64,000 nucleotides of DNA from Burkholderiales bacterium (GCA_029268225.1 JAJUGJ010000004.1:1-64000); one strand, 5' to 3'. Counted from the first letter of the stretch, positions 8,320 to 17,205 are shown. Program-made: numbers and translations. Notes: generated by a model from the sequence alone, not told the origin.

Positions 8320-8544
8320 GAATAATCCCATGCAGTGGGAGTGATGGAGGGAAAAGCAGAACGTGGGACTTGAAGGTCCTTCGAATTCTTCAACATCGGA
8401 AACCGAGGGGGGAGATATCCACCAAATCATGATTGGCATGCCGCTCGGTCAGGCAGCAAATTGCTGGCTGAGGTGTCACGGTGAGTTTTCATCATGATTC
8501 CCAGTTTGGTTAGGGGCAAGTGGATGGGTGCGCCAGAGGCGCTG
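8320..8544. other. Intergenic gap inside the cop operon
   Basis: These 225 bases between copB and copC contain no plausible gene. I see no clear terminator or operator, so whether copCD has its own promoter cannot be decided. Confidence 0.5.
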
Positions 8545-9528
8545 TCAGAACCAGAACCGCAGGCCAGCCACGAAGCGTGTTTGCTTTGCTCGTCCGCCTT
8601 CGGCGCTGACGTAGTCGGCCGTCTTCCCGAACGAGCCCGCACGCTCGATGCCGATGTAGGGCGCGAATTGGCGGCTGATCTCGTAGCGCAACCTCAGCCC
8701 GGCCGATGCCTCGGCTAGGCCGCTGCCGATGCGCCGCTCGGGATCGTCCTTGCCGTAGAACTGCGTCTCGACCTTCGGCACCAGGATCAGTCGTTGCGAG
8801 ATTAGCAACTCATAGCTCGCTTCGAGCCTCAAGGCCGTCCTTCCGCCATTGCCCACATAGGCGGTAGCGTCCAATTCGAACCAGTAGGGCGCCAGCCCCT
8901 GCATGCCGAAGGCCAGCCATTGGCGACTGGGGCCTTCACCGCTGTCCAGCCGCACCCCAACCTGGGTGTCCCAGTACGAGGCGATGGCGCGGTCCCATAG
9001 CAGCTCGGTACGAGACTCCTCAAGCTTACCGTTGGAGATGGCGCCTTCGGCTTTCAAGGCCAGGCGGTTGTAGGTCGTACCGTACCAACCCTGGAAGTTG
9101 TAGGCCGTGCTGTCGCCCCCCTTGCGGGTGAATTGACGCTCCAGGGTTTCACCGAGGAGCGAACCGAAGCGGTGCTCGTCGGCCAGCATCAGGCGAGGAA
9201 CGCCAGGCACTGCATATTCGCCTTCGCCGAGCTTCAGGCCATTGGAATAGGCATGCGGGTCGCGCGCGTCCGCCGGCGCCGAGCCCCCCTGCATCTTCAT
9301 GTCGCCGTGGTCCATGGCCGGGGGCGCATCGCCTTGCGTAGTGCTATGCCCGGCGTGAGGGTCTGCCGCAGTCGGTGCAGGCGCCGTATCTGGCTGCTGC
9401 GCCTGCTCCGAGGTTGCACCGTGGTGCGCGCTGTGGTCCTCGGACGCGGCAGTCTGGGCCTGCGCGTTCACGGTGGTCAACGTTGCTACCAGCATGGCCA
9501 GCGTTGGGAGATATCCTGGTTTGAACAT
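8545..9528 (-). CDS. copB: CopB-family outer-membrane copper resistance protein
   Basis: From the ATG at 9528 the protein has 327 residues. It has a signal peptide (MFKPGYLPTLAMLVATLTTVNAQA), a His/Met-bearing low-complexity segment (DHSAHHG, AMDHGDMKMQGG) of about 80 residues and a C-terminal outer-membrane domain ending in aromatic WF (FVAGLRFWF), as beta-barrel proteins do. The domain shows the CopB sequence EYAVPGVPRLMLADEHRFG and alternating aromatic/charged strands. The His/Met stretch is thought to bind copper at the periplasmic face. The start was chosen by the signal peptide; the frame continues upstream to 9624 but overlaps copA. Confidence 0.92.
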   Translation of the reverse strand: MFKPGYLPTLAMLVATLTTVNAQAQTAASEDHSAHHGATSEQAQQPDTAPAPTAADPHAGHSTTQGDAPPAMDHGDMKMQGGSAPADARDPHAYSNGLKLGEGEYAVPGVPRLMLADEHRFGSLLGETLERQFTRKGGDSTAYNFQGWYGTTYNRLALKAEGAISNGKLEESRTELLWDRAIASYWDTQVGVRLDSGEGPSRQWLAFGMQGLAPYWFELDATAYVGNGGRTALRLEASYELLISQRLILVPKVETQFYGKDDPERRIGSGLAEASAGLRLRYEISRQFAPYIGIERAGSFGKTADYVSAEGGRAKQTRFVAGLRFWF

Positions 9529-9554
9529 TTTGGGGTTCCTTTTCTCGCTGGGAC

Positions 9555-11387
9555 TCACGACACCACGACCTCGCGGAACATGCCTGCGTCCATGTGGAAC
9601 ATCAGGTGGCAGTGCCAAGCCCAACGTCCGAGTGCGTCGGCCGTCACAAGGAAGCTGATTCGCTGCGCGGGTTGCACAGGCAAGGTGTGCCGACGTGCGA
9701 GGAACTTGCCGTCAGGGCTCTCCAGCTCGCTCCACATGCCGTGCAGGTGCATGGGGTGCGTCATCATCGTGTCGTTGTGCAGAATGACCCGCAGGCGCTC
9801 GTTGTGGCGGAAGTGCACGGGCGTGGAGTTGCCGAACTCCAGCCCGTCAAGTGACCAGGTGTAGCGCTCCATGTTGCCGGTCAGATGCAGCTCGACCTCT
9901 CGCTCAGGGCCTCGGCTGTCCATCGGTCCTGACGGCGTGTGCAGGTCAGCGAGCGTGAGCACCCGACGGCCATTGTTTCGCAGGCCGATTCCAGGGTCGT
10001 CCAGGTTGGTGCGCGCCATGTCGACACGCATGTCCGTGCTCGCGCCGTATTCCGTGCGCGCGTGGCGTGCCAGAGTCGACGGAATCGCCAGACTGCCGGC
10101 GGCCGCCGCGTGCTTGCTGTGATCCATGGCCATCGCGCCGTGGTTCATGCCCTGCATGGCGCTGTGATCCATTCCGGCCATCCCCGCCATGGCGGTCATC
10201 TCCATGCTCTCGCCTTCTGCTGAGCCATGGTCCATGCTCCCCATCATGTCGGCCATGGTCAACCACTGGACGGGATCGAGCGCAGGCACAGGTGCCTGCA
10301 GGCCCTCGCGCACAGCCAGCGTGGCACGCGCATAACCGGTCCTGTCCATCGCCTGCGCGAAGATCGTGTAAGCATCGTCTCGGGGCTCTACGATCACGTC
10401 GATCGTTTCTCCAGGGCCGAAGCGGAATTCGTCCACAGTAATGGGCTCAATGTCCACCCCGTCGACATGCACAACCTTGAGCTTCAGGCCGGGGATGCGC
10501 ACGTCATAGAAGGTGTTGCCCGCACCGTTGACCATGCGCAGCCGCACCCGCTCGCCAGCCTTGAACAACGCCGTCCAATTACCGGCCGGCGTGACGCCGT
10601 TGGCAAGATAGGTCAGGGTCTGCGCAGATAGGTCGGCCAGATCGGTCGGACTCATGCGCATCTCGTTCCACATCTTGCGCTTGGCGAGTGAAACCTGCAG
10701 TCCATCGCGGGACACATCGCGGAAGAAGTCGATGGCGGTCGGCTGGTTGTAGTTGTAGTAATTGCCCTGAGCCTTCAGCTTGGCGAAGACCCGCATCGGA
10801 TCCTCGTCGGTCCAGTCCGAGAAGAGCAGGACATGGTCTCGGTCGGCCTGGATGGTCTGCGGACCGGCCGGGTCGATGATGATGGCACCGTACATGCCGG
10901 TCAGTTCCTGGAATCCGGAATGCGAGTGGTACCAGTAGGAGCCGCTTTGCTGAACCTTGAAACGGTAGGTGAAGGTCGCCCCGGGTGCGATACCGGGGAA
11001 GCTGATACCGGGCACACCGTCCATCTGGTATGGAAGGATGATGCCATGCCAGTGGATGGAGGTCGCCTCGCGCAACCGATTCGTCACCCGGATGGTCACC
11101 TCTTCGCCCTCGCGCCAGCGCAGGGTCGGAGCAGGCAGGGACCCGTTGATCGTCGTGGCGACGCCGGGCTGCCCGGTGAAGTTAACTGGCGACTCCGCGA
11201 TCACCAGATCAAAAGTATTTCCGCGCAGAACGGGCGCCGTGCCGCGGCTGAGCTGACCTGCCTGCGCGAGCGCCTTCATCGCCGGTAGCGACAAGCCGCT
11301 GAGTACACCACCAGCGGTCAGCCCCTGGACAAAGCGGCGACGGCTCAAGCCGGCAGATGGGAAGACAAGAGGGTTTCGAGGTGCCAT
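9555..11387 (-). CDS. copA: CopA-family Tat-exported multicopper oxidase
   Basis: The 610-residue oxidase starts with a twin-arginine signal (LSRRRFVQGLTAGG). It has three cupredoxin domains with the copper ligands in the expected places: SIHWHGI and YWYHSHSG in domain 1, and HPMHLHG and WHCHLMFHMDAGM at the C-terminus. Between about residues 370 and 430 is the Met/His-rich insert typical of CopA/PcoA (MGSMDHG, MAGMAGMDH, MQGMNHGAMAMDH). It would oxidise Cu(I) to Cu(II) in the periplasm and sequester copper. It is first in the copABCD operon; a candidate operator lies about 115 bases upstream. Confidence 0.95.
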   Translation of the reverse strand: MAPRNPLVFPSAGLSRRRFVQGLTAGGVLSGLSLPAMKALAQAGQLSRGTAPVLRGNTFDLVIAESPVNFTGQPGVATTINGSLPAPTLRWREGEEVTIRVTNRLREATSIHWHGIILPYQMDGVPGISFPGIAPGATFTYRFKVQQSGSYWYHSHSGFQELTGMYGAIIIDPAGPQTIQADRDHVLLFSDWTDEDPMRVFAKLKAQGNYYNYNQPTAIDFFRDVSRDGLQVSLAKRKMWNEMRMSPTDLADLSAQTLTYLANGVTPAGNWTALFKAGERVRLRMVNGAGNTFYDVRIPGLKLKVVHVDGVDIEPITVDEFRFGPGETIDVIVEPRDDAYTIFAQAMDRTGYARATLAVREGLQAPVPALDPVQWLTMADMMGSMDHGSAEGESMEMTAMAGMAGMDHSAMQGMNHGAMAMDHSKHAAAAGSLAIPSTLARHARTEYGASTDMRVDMARTNLDDPGIGLRNNGRRVLTLADLHTPSGPMDSRGPEREVELHLTGNMERYTWSLDGLEFGNSTPVHFRHNERLRVILHNDTMMTHPMHLHGMWSELESPDGKFLARRHTLPVQPAQRISFLVTADALGRWAWHCHLMFHMDAGMFREVVVS

Positions 11388-11502
11388 GTCGGGTTTCCTG
11401 GAGATGCAATTGGGTGTTGCTCCTGGGTGCCACCTGGGGCACCCACCTTGGCGCAGTAGGCAATAGCTTACGGAGGCGGACCTTTCCCTTGAATGACCTG
11501 CG

Positions 11503-11520
11503 CATTACATTCGCGTAATG
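11503..11520. promoter_or_regulatory. Candidate copper operator upstream of copA
   Basis: An 18-bp perfect-arm inverted repeat, CATTAC-ATTCGC-GTAATG, lies in the 250-base region upstream of copA. Its core ATTAC-N6-GTAAT has the same geometry as the box in front of the copper two-component genes (4799-4814). It may be the CopR/CusR binding site. Confidence 0.55.
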
Positions 11521-11663
11521 GTGCGGAAGGCCTGGATAAATCGTCCGAACACGTCCGTGGCACCTGCGTGGTTGCCTGAGCTCATTGAGCCCATGAAGCA
11601 TGGCGAGCGTTGGGTGGGGAACTTCGACGAGACGCACGCGGCATCGAAGTTCCTCGATGGTCC

Positions 11664-11866
11664 GAATTGGTAGAGTTGATCGCTCCCTACATGTCAGAAG
11701 GCAAACGTGGCCTTCCGCGGATTCCGGTGGAGTAGCAGCTGTGCATCCACTTCATGCAGCAGTGGTTTACGTTGAACGATCTGGCCATGGAAGAAGCGTC
11801 GCATGACATGCCGCTGTTCCGTTGCTTCACTGGCCTGGGTGACTAGAACGACCGCTTGCCCGTGCA
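11664..11866 (+). pseudogene. IS5-family transposase N-terminal relic
   Basis: The frame beginning ELVELIAPYMSEGKRG, then CIHFMQQWFTLNDLAMEE and MPLFRCFTGLGD is the N-terminal region of IS5-type transposases. It is interrupted by a TAG after IPVE and by another TAG where the family has Trp (GD-stop-NDRLP). Upstream and downstream transposase sequence is missing. It is a decayed fragment in the debris between copA and the RND operon. Confidence 0.75.
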
Positions 11867-12145
11867 TAGCGCAATTTCATAGCGGGCGATCCAACTTACG
11901 CTACGGATCGGCTTGAGCCGGTCACTCTGCGCAGAGCGACCATTCAAACCGGCTTGCTGCCTGCAGTGCCGTCGAGCGACTGGTGTCAGTTGCAAAGCAG
12001 TCGGTTGAGGCCACCGGCCCTCAATGTTCGCTATTGGCAGTCGCTGCCGTCCAGGAACCACCCGCGAATGTCGCAGATCAGCCTTTTGCGGCCCGAGGAA
12101 ACTGTTTGCTTGCCGCTCAAACCTCGTCAATCTCTGGTGCCGAAC
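11867..12145. other. No recognisable gene
   Basis: I see no coding potential, repeat or RNA gene that I can support in this stretch; it is probably decayed mobile-element sequence. Confidence 0.4.
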
Positions 12146-12205
12146 GCAAAAAGCCAGCCCCTCGCAATGAGGTGCTGGCTGTTGACGACTTTAATTGCCA
12201 GAAAC
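12146..12205 (+). repeat. Hairpin plus truncated copy of the 103-bp repeat end
   Basis: The segment contains a hairpin (AGCCAGCCCCTC and GAGGTGCTGGCT around a short loop, 12152-12180), then GACGACTTTAATTGCCAGAAAC. That last part is the same end sequence found in the repeats at 13049-13070 and 48925-48946. The preceding GCAAAAAGCCAGCCCCTC is also found at 48813-48830, so this is a third, internally deleted copy of the same element end. Confidence 0.7.
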
Positions 12206-12291
12206 ACGGGCCATTCCCTGTCTCCAGGCAAAAAGCCCACAGGGTAGAGATGGCCCGAATCGATTCGGGAGGCTGTTCAGTCAGCGCAGAC

Positions 12292-12385
12292 TGGCTCCAT
12301 TACGCCGATCGCGCACTAGCGCCATAACGCCGATCATCGGCTGGCTCCAATATGCCGATCACGAAGTGGCTCCATTACGCCGGTC
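12292..12385 (+). repeat. Array of four ~18-bp direct repeats (IS21-like terminal repeats)
   Basis: Four spaced copies of a motif close to GGCTCCATTACGCCGATC occur at about 12293-12310, 12320-12336, 12342-12360 and 12368-12385, spaced roughly 25 bases. Multiple short direct repeats of this sort form the transposase-binding ends of IS21-family elements. No istA or istB gene is next to them, so this is an orphan element end. Confidence 0.6.
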
Positions 12386-12533
12386 GGTGACAGCCCCTCG
12401 GTTTCAAGGCGGCAAGAACAGATTGAGCGGTGATCCGCCATCGGTTCAAGCCCATAGCGTCGATAGAACTTCATGGCGCCCGACTTGGTATTCACCACGA
12501 GTTCAACGCCGCAGACGTCACCGCAGTCGAAGC
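12386..12533 (-). pseudogene. GNAT toxin (TacT-like) C-terminal relic
   Basis: The minus strand encodes GVELVVNTKSGAMKFYRRYG followed by LEPMADH. This matches the C-terminal acetyl-CoA-fold end of small GNAT toxins (VDAK...A..FY..YGF pattern). The N-terminal acetyltransferase part is missing and the end runs into the IS21-like repeat array. It lies directly downstream of the DUF1778-like antitoxin remnant, the normal toxin position. Confidence 0.6.
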
Positions 12534-12554
12534 CCTAGCGGTCATCACCATCAT

Positions 12555-12761
12555 TCAGATGGCGGGACCAGCATCGGCCTTTGTCCTCTGGTAACGAGCC
12601 TGAGCTTGAACAAACTTTTCGTTGCGCGGTGGCGGCGCATCAAGCAATTCGAGCAACCGCGACGACTCTCTGCGCGTCAGCGTGATCGTTGCCAATTTCA
12701 GGGTGTCCAGCTCATGAGCGGTGATTCCGGCTGTCAAGCGCCTTCCGGTTTGGGCTTGCAT
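12555..12761 (-). pseudogene. DUF1778 (TacA-like) antitoxin remnant
   Basis: The frame carries ATITLTRRESSRLLELLDAP, then PPRNEKFVQAQARYQ, the C-terminal toxin-wrapping segment of DUF1778 antitoxins. The N-terminal ribbon-helix-helix DNA-binding part normally preceding it is not recognisable. An alternative start lies at 12782. With the truncated GNAT relic after it, this is a dead type II toxin-antitoxin locus. Confidence 0.6.
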
Positions 12762-12898
12762 GATGGACTCCTTGTTGGACATTGCTGGAATGATCGCAGT
12801 GCAGATTGCCGGCATCATTTTGTCACCATCTCGTTCTCCTTGTTGTGTTGCAGCGGGATTGCTGCGAACTACACATGAGACGCGCGGCAGCAAAGAAA

Positions 12899-12918
12899 GC
12901 GGCCTCCGAAGAGGCCGC
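12899..12918. terminator. Strong hairpin, possible terminator
   Basis: GCGGCCTC-CGAA-GAGGCCGC is a perfect 8-bp stem with a 4-base loop. On the minus strand it is followed by GCTTTCTTTGCTG, a short T-rich tract, so it could end transcripts in that direction. Confidence 0.5.
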
Positions 12919-12967
12919 CTGGGTTGGTCTGTAGCCGCGACCCGGTCAGAAACCAAGGCAGAAGCTA

Positions 12968-13070
12968 GCTTCCTTGTTTACGACTTCGGAAACGGTGCCC
13001 GCAACACCGCGCTCCTAGGCAAGTTGTTTACGACTTTATTTGCGTGTTTACGACTTTAATTGCCAGAAAC
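12968..13070 (+). repeat. 103-bp repeat, left copy
   Basis: This segment aligns over its full 103 bases, with a few mismatches and no gaps, to 48844-48946 in the same orientation. It contains three copies of TGTTTACGACTT at 12975, 13025 and 13045, and ends TTAATTGCCAGAAAC. The repeated inner motif fits the left end of an IS21-like element. Confidence 0.85.
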
Positions 13071-13170
13071 ATACCTATTTTTGACAAATAAAGTCGTAAA
13101 CATCACTCACTGTGAGGCAAGGACTTACGACTCGGATTAACAGATCGGTGAGATGCCGAAGTCGTAAACA
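12975..13170. mobile_element. 196-bp IS21-like mini-element without transposase
   Basis: The segment starts with TGTTTACGAC and ends with its exact inverse GTCGTAAACA. The left side has three TGTTTACGACTT motifs, and the right side has inverted copies at about 13090-13098 and 13159-13170 plus a degenerate one (CTTACGACTC). This is the arrangement of both ends of an IS21-type element with the istAB genes deleted. A clean target duplication was not seen. Confidence 0.55.
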
Positions 13171-13232
13171 TCCCCCCTCGGGAGAACCTCTCCGCCGTAG
13201 GGCGCCAACGTAGCTGCTAATGGCGCCACATC

Positions 13233-13267
13233 TTTGCGACTGACGGACGCTAGTTCTTGCGACTGAC
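13233..13267 (+). repeat. Two direct copies of TTGCGACTGAC
   Basis: TTTGCGACTGAC and CTTGCGACTGAC start 23 bases apart. They resemble another orphan set of IS terminal repeats next to the mini-element. Confidence 0.4.
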
Positions 13268-13329
13268 CTATAGAGCATCGAAGCTCTGCTCTAGGACTCC
13301 TTCAGGCTGAGCGGAGTCACTCGCTGTCA

Positions 13330-13695
13330 CCTGCCCGTACGACAGCAGCAAACATGACCAGACAGTCGTCGTTCAACAGCTGGGAGGACAGCTGTTCCCC
13401 CGGGACCTGACATTCGACTTGTTATCGTCGCGATCAAGTCCTCAACGATCTGTTGGACTTGAGTCGGACGTACCCTATCAATTCGCACCCGGCGCAACCG
13501 TAGAAAACCTGAACCTCTTGCAGTTGATGAAGCTCCAAGCCCTTTGCAGCGACATGCCGTCATCCCCGTCGAAAGGACACGCAGCCGTATGCCCTGCGGG
13601 GGCAAGTTCCTACCATCACTTTCCTACTCAGTGATCCCGCGCCTGATCTCGTGCACTAGGCGCCTCAGTGCCAATTTGCTGCAGCCATGCAGTTC
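13330..13695. other. No recognisable gene
   Basis: This stretch between the element debris and the RND gene has short open frames on both strands, none with family resemblance or a ribosome site. I see nothing I can name. Confidence 0.4.
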
Positions 13696-16149
13696 TCAGG
13701 CCACCGCAGTTGGAGTGGCTGTAGATTCAACCCGCACATGGCGCTCGTTCAGGAGGAAGTGCGACAAGGCTGGAATGAGCACCAATGCGCCGACCATGTT
13801 CCATAGGAACATGAAGGTCAGCAATATGCCCATGTCGGCCTGGAACTTGATGGGCGAAAACGCCCAGGTCACTACGCCAGCGGCCAGGGTCACGCCCACC
13901 AGAGCCACGACCTTGCCTGTGAACAACACGGCATCCCCGTAGGCTTGCGCCAGCGGCAGACCGCGACGCTGCGCGGCCAACTGTACCGACAGGAGGTAGA
14001 GCGCGTAGTCGACGCCAATGCCCACGCCCAGGGCGATGACCGGCAAGGTCGCCACCTTCACCCCGATGCCCAGTGCAACCATCAGGGCTTCGCACAAGAC
14101 CGAGGTCAGGATCAGCGGCAAGACGGCAACCACCGTGGCACGCCAGGATCGGAAGGTCACCAGGCACAGGGCAATCACCGCCGCATAGACATAGAGCAGC
14201 ATCTGAATCCAGGCTTCGCGCACGACGATGTTGGTTGCGGCCTCGATGCCCGAGTTACCCGCGGCGGGCAACAGCTGCAGTTCAGAGGCTGGCGTCGGAT
14301 GCGCGGCAATGAAGCGCTCCACCACGTCCAGCACGGCGGTGAGGGTGGCCGCCTTATGGTCGGTCAAGAACGCCACCAGTGGCATCACTGAACATTCCGT
14401 GTTGAACATGTCAGGGGTGTTCACGCTGGCCTGTTGCGCGGCATAGTTGAGGACATCCTGGTTGCGGCTGATGGTCAGCCACTTGGGGTTGCCCTCGAAG
14501 GATCCGGCCGTGATCTGGCGGACGACATCGGGCAACGCCAGCGTCGTGCGCACCTGCGGCAGCTGCTGAAGCTCCCAGGCCAGCTGGTCCACCATGTCGA
14601 GTGTCTGGTACTTGAGACAGCCTTCCGGCGGGGTCTTGACGATCACGGCGAACACGTCGCTGGAGAGCGCATAGTTGGCGTTGATGTAGGCGTTGTCCTG
14701 GTTGTAGCGGGAGTTCGCGCGCAACTCAGGGGCGCCGGGGTCCAGGTCTCCGATCTGCAAGCGCTGTGAGACCACGAAGCCGCCCACACCCAGGGCCAGC
14801 GAGGCCAGCACCGCTGCAAGCGCCCAGCTCCGACGCTCGGCAAAGCGGTCGAGGATGACCCACAGGCCACGATGCCCGTCGAGCTGGCGTTGCTCCTGAA
14901 CCAGGGCGCGCTCGGCAGCACGGGGGCTGACACCCCAGTAGCTCAGCAGCACAGGCAAGAGCAGCAGATTGGTGAACACGAGAACGGCCACACCGATGCT
15001 GGCGGTCATCGCCAGCTCGCGGATGACTGGAATGGGAATGAGCACCAGCACGGCAAAGCCCACAGCGTCGGCCAGCAAGGCGGTGACGCCGGCCAAGAAC
15101 AGGCGGCGGAAGGTGTAGCGCGCGGCCACCAGCTTGTGCGTGCCACGGGCGATGTCCTGCATGATGCCGTTCATCTTCTGTGCACCATGGCTCACACCGA
15201 TGGCGAACACCAGGAAAGGCACCAGCATCGAGTACGGATCAAGCTCTAGCTTGAACACCGCTAGCAGACCGATCTGCCAGAGCACGGCGACCAGCGAGCA
15301 GGCCAACACCAGCGCGGTGGAACGGCTGCAACGGGTGTAGGCGTAGAGTAGGACAGCGGAGATGACGATGGCAATGGCGAAGTACAGCGCCACCTGCACC
15401 AGCCCGTCGAGCAGGTCCCCCACGATCTTGGCAAAGCCGATGACATGAATCTTGACGCCCCAGGGCTGGCCATCAGGGGCTTTGCCGTGTTCGAAGCGGT
15501 CGCGCAGCTGGTCGATGTTCTGGCTCAGCGTCCAGTAGTTGATGCGCCCGCCTTGCGGATCGCTCTCCAGCAGAGGCAGTTGCACCGCTGCCGACTTGAG
15601 ATCGTTGGACACGAGGTTGCCCACGAGGTTGGCACGCATGACGTTCAGGCGCAGGCGGTCCAGGCTGGCCGGTGAGCCATCGAAGCCATCGGGCATCACG
15701 GGGCCGCCGCTGAAGCCTTCTTCGGTGACCTCTGTCCAGCGCACGGCCGGGGTCCACAGCGACTTCATCCAGGCCCGATCGACACCGGGCATCAGGAAGA
15801 GCTCATCGTTGATCTGCTTGAAGGCTTCGAGGTAGCGCGCGTCATAGACCTCGCCGCGCGTGTTCTCGACGACGATGCGCAGGTTGTTGCCCATGCCGCG
15901 CAGATCCTTGCGGTGCTTCAGGAAATTCTGGATGTAGGGGTGCGCCGTCGGAATCATCTTCTCGAAGCTGGCATTGATCTGCACCCGTGTGGCCATCCCG
16001 CCGAGCATGAGCGTCAACAGCAGACACAGCAGCAGCATCCAGCGACGGTGGTTGAAGACCAGGCGTTCGAGCAGGTTGCCCGATTGCGCGGGAAAGTCAG
16101 CCAGGTCTCGGACGACCGGCATTTCGGTGGAAGCGGAGGTCAAAGCCAT
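13696..16149 (-). CDS. RND superfamily (MMPL-type) exporter
   Basis: This 817-residue membrane protein has the RND/MMPL layout. It has one helix near residue 35 (MLLLCLLLTLMLGGMATRV), a large periplasmic domain (about 60-225), five helices (about 230-400, with the GVSHGAQ segment), a second helix near 440-460, a second periplasmic domain and a final block of helices (with GVGIGVDYALYL, the usual helix with an acidic proton-relay residue). It is 3 bases from the YCF48-like gene and last in a four-gene operon with DUF1329 and DUF1302 genes. This combination recurs in bacteria degrading hydrophobic compounds; export or uptake of a lipid-like substrate is an inference. Confidence 0.9.
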   Translation of the reverse strand: MALTSASTEMPVVRDLADFPAQSGNLLERLVFNHRRWMLLLCLLLTLMLGGMATRVQINASFEKMIPTAHPYIQNFLKHRKDLRGMGNNLRIVVENTRGEVYDARYLEAFKQINDELFLMPGVDRAWMKSLWTPAVRWTEVTEEGFSGGPVMPDGFDGSPASLDRLRLNVMRANLVGNLVSNDLKSAAVQLPLLESDPQGGRINYWTLSQNIDQLRDRFEHGKAPDGQPWGVKIHVIGFAKIVGDLLDGLVQVALYFAIAIVISAVLLYAYTRCSRSTALVLACSLVAVLWQIGLLAVFKLELDPYSMLVPFLVFAIGVSHGAQKMNGIMQDIARGTHKLVAARYTFRRLFLAGVTALLADAVGFAVLVLIPIPVIRELAMTASIGVAVLVFTNLLLLPVLLSYWGVSPRAAERALVQEQRQLDGHRGLWVILDRFAERRSWALAAVLASLALGVGGFVVSQRLQIGDLDPGAPELRANSRYNQDNAYINANYALSSDVFAVIVKTPPEGCLKYQTLDMVDQLAWELQQLPQVRTTLALPDVVRQITAGSFEGNPKWLTISRNQDVLNYAAQQASVNTPDMFNTECSVMPLVAFLTDHKAATLTAVLDVVERFIAAHPTPASELQLLPAAGNSGIEAATNIVVREAWIQMLLYVYAAVIALCLVTFRSWRATVVAVLPLILTSVLCEALMVALGIGVKVATLPVIALGVGIGVDYALYLLSVQLAAQRRGLPLAQAYGDAVLFTGKVVALVGVTLAAGVVTWAFSPIKFQADMGILLTFMFLWNMVGALVLIPALSHFLLNERHVRVESTATPTAVA

Positions 16150-16152
16150 GGG

Positions 16153-17205
16153 TTACTCCTTGGGCAAGGGCAGACTGCGAACCCCTCGCGGGCCCGCTAG
16201 TACCAATGTGGACGGTGTGACATGGAGCGAGGCCACCGGCACGGTGGTGCCCAATGGCACACGGGTGAAGTGATCTCCGCCATCGCGGCTGACACTCACG
16301 TTGCCGATTTGGTCAGCCAGCCAGAGGCGACCGTCCGCGCCCTTGGCGGAAGCGGCGATGCTGGCCTGCAGTCCCGTGACCACCGGGCGCCAGCTCGCGC
16401 CACCGTCACGCGTGATCACGGCGTTGCCACGCATGCCATGGGCGATCAGCGCGCCGCCAGCATCGAGCAAGCCGAAGAAACTGCCGGCATAGCCAGTGTC
16501 CAGACGCACGAAGCGCTGCTGCACGGGATCCAGCCGCATGACGACACCGGCTTCGCCGGCCGCAAACAACTGGCCTTTGTGGGGACGCAGGCTGTAGAGG
16601 TTGAACAGCTTGTCGCTGTTGTCGCTGCGGTCGTACCAGCTCTGCCAGGTCTTGCCACCATCGCGGGTCTGAAAGATCAGGTTGTAGGCCCCCACGACAA
16701 ACCCTTCCTGGGCGCTGCTGAAGTACAGGTCGAGCAAGGGCTTGTCCGGCCCCGAGTCGACGTTGCGCTGCAACTCGTCCAGCAAGCGTGTGCGCTCAGC
16801 GCTGTCAGGCGCCTGACGCAGTTGCGCCAGGGCGAGCGTATTGGCTGCCCGCCCATCGAGCAGACGCGTCCAGCTGCGGCCGCCGTCCGAGCTGCCCAGC
16901 ACCACCCCATCTTGACCAACCGCGTAGCCACGCTGAGCGTCCACGAACTGGACAGCGGCGAGGTCCGAGCTGACCGGCACCCGGGCCTGAGCCCAGGTGC
17001 CCCCCCCATCCTGCGAGATCAGCACATGGCCGCGCTGGCCCACGGCCACCAGACGGTCGCGTCCGACGGGGGCCACCGCGGTCAGCAGACGTTGGGTGGC
17101 CAGGGCACTGGGTTGCGCGGGCCGCTGCAACGTGTCGGCGTGAGCGGGCCACATGGACACGGCCAGCAAGGCGGCCACCCAAAGGGAGAGGGGTTTGACG
17201 GTCAT
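16153..17205 (-). CDS. Periplasmic YCF48/BNR-repeat beta-propeller protein
   Basis: The 350-residue protein begins with a signal peptide (MTVKPLSLWVAALLAVSMWPAHA). It then carries repeated photosystem-assembly (YCF48)/BNR-type blades: VLISQDGGGTWAQA, VLGSSDGGRSWTRL, IFQTRDGGKTWQSW, VITRDGGASWRPV and VSVSRDGGDHFTRV. The S/T-x-D-G-G-x-x-W box in each marks a propeller blade; at least five are visible. It lies between the DUF1329 gene (27 bases) and the RND gene (3 bases), so it probably acts as a periplasmic partner of the RND protein. Its molecular role is not known. Confidence 0.85.
   Translation of the reverse strand: MTVKPLSLWVAALLAVSMWPAHADTLQRPAQPSALATQRLLTAVAPVGRDRLVAVGQRGHVLISQDGGGTWAQARVPVSSDLAAVQFVDAQRGYAVGQDGVVLGSSDGGRSWTRLLDGRAANTLALAQLRQAPDSAERTRLLDELQRNVDSGPDKPLLDLYFSSAQEGFVVGAYNLIFQTRDGGKTWQSWYDRSDNSDKLFNLYSLRPHKGQLFAAGEAGVVMRLDPVQQRFVRLDTGYAGSFFGLLDAGGALIAHGMRGNAVITRDGGASWRPVVTGLQASIAASAKGADGRLWLADQIGNVSVSRDGGDHFTRVPLGTTVPVASLHVTPSTLVLAGPRGVRSLPLPKE

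Noticed and set aside
12292..12385. Possible CRISPR array (four short repeats)
   Set aside because: Repeats are imperfect, about 18 bp, with spacers of only ~5-10 bases and no cas genes; IS terminal repeats explain them better.
13327..13605. 92-codon minus-strand frame before the RND gene
   Set aside because: It is Arg-rich, has no start context and resembles no family; most likely noncoding.
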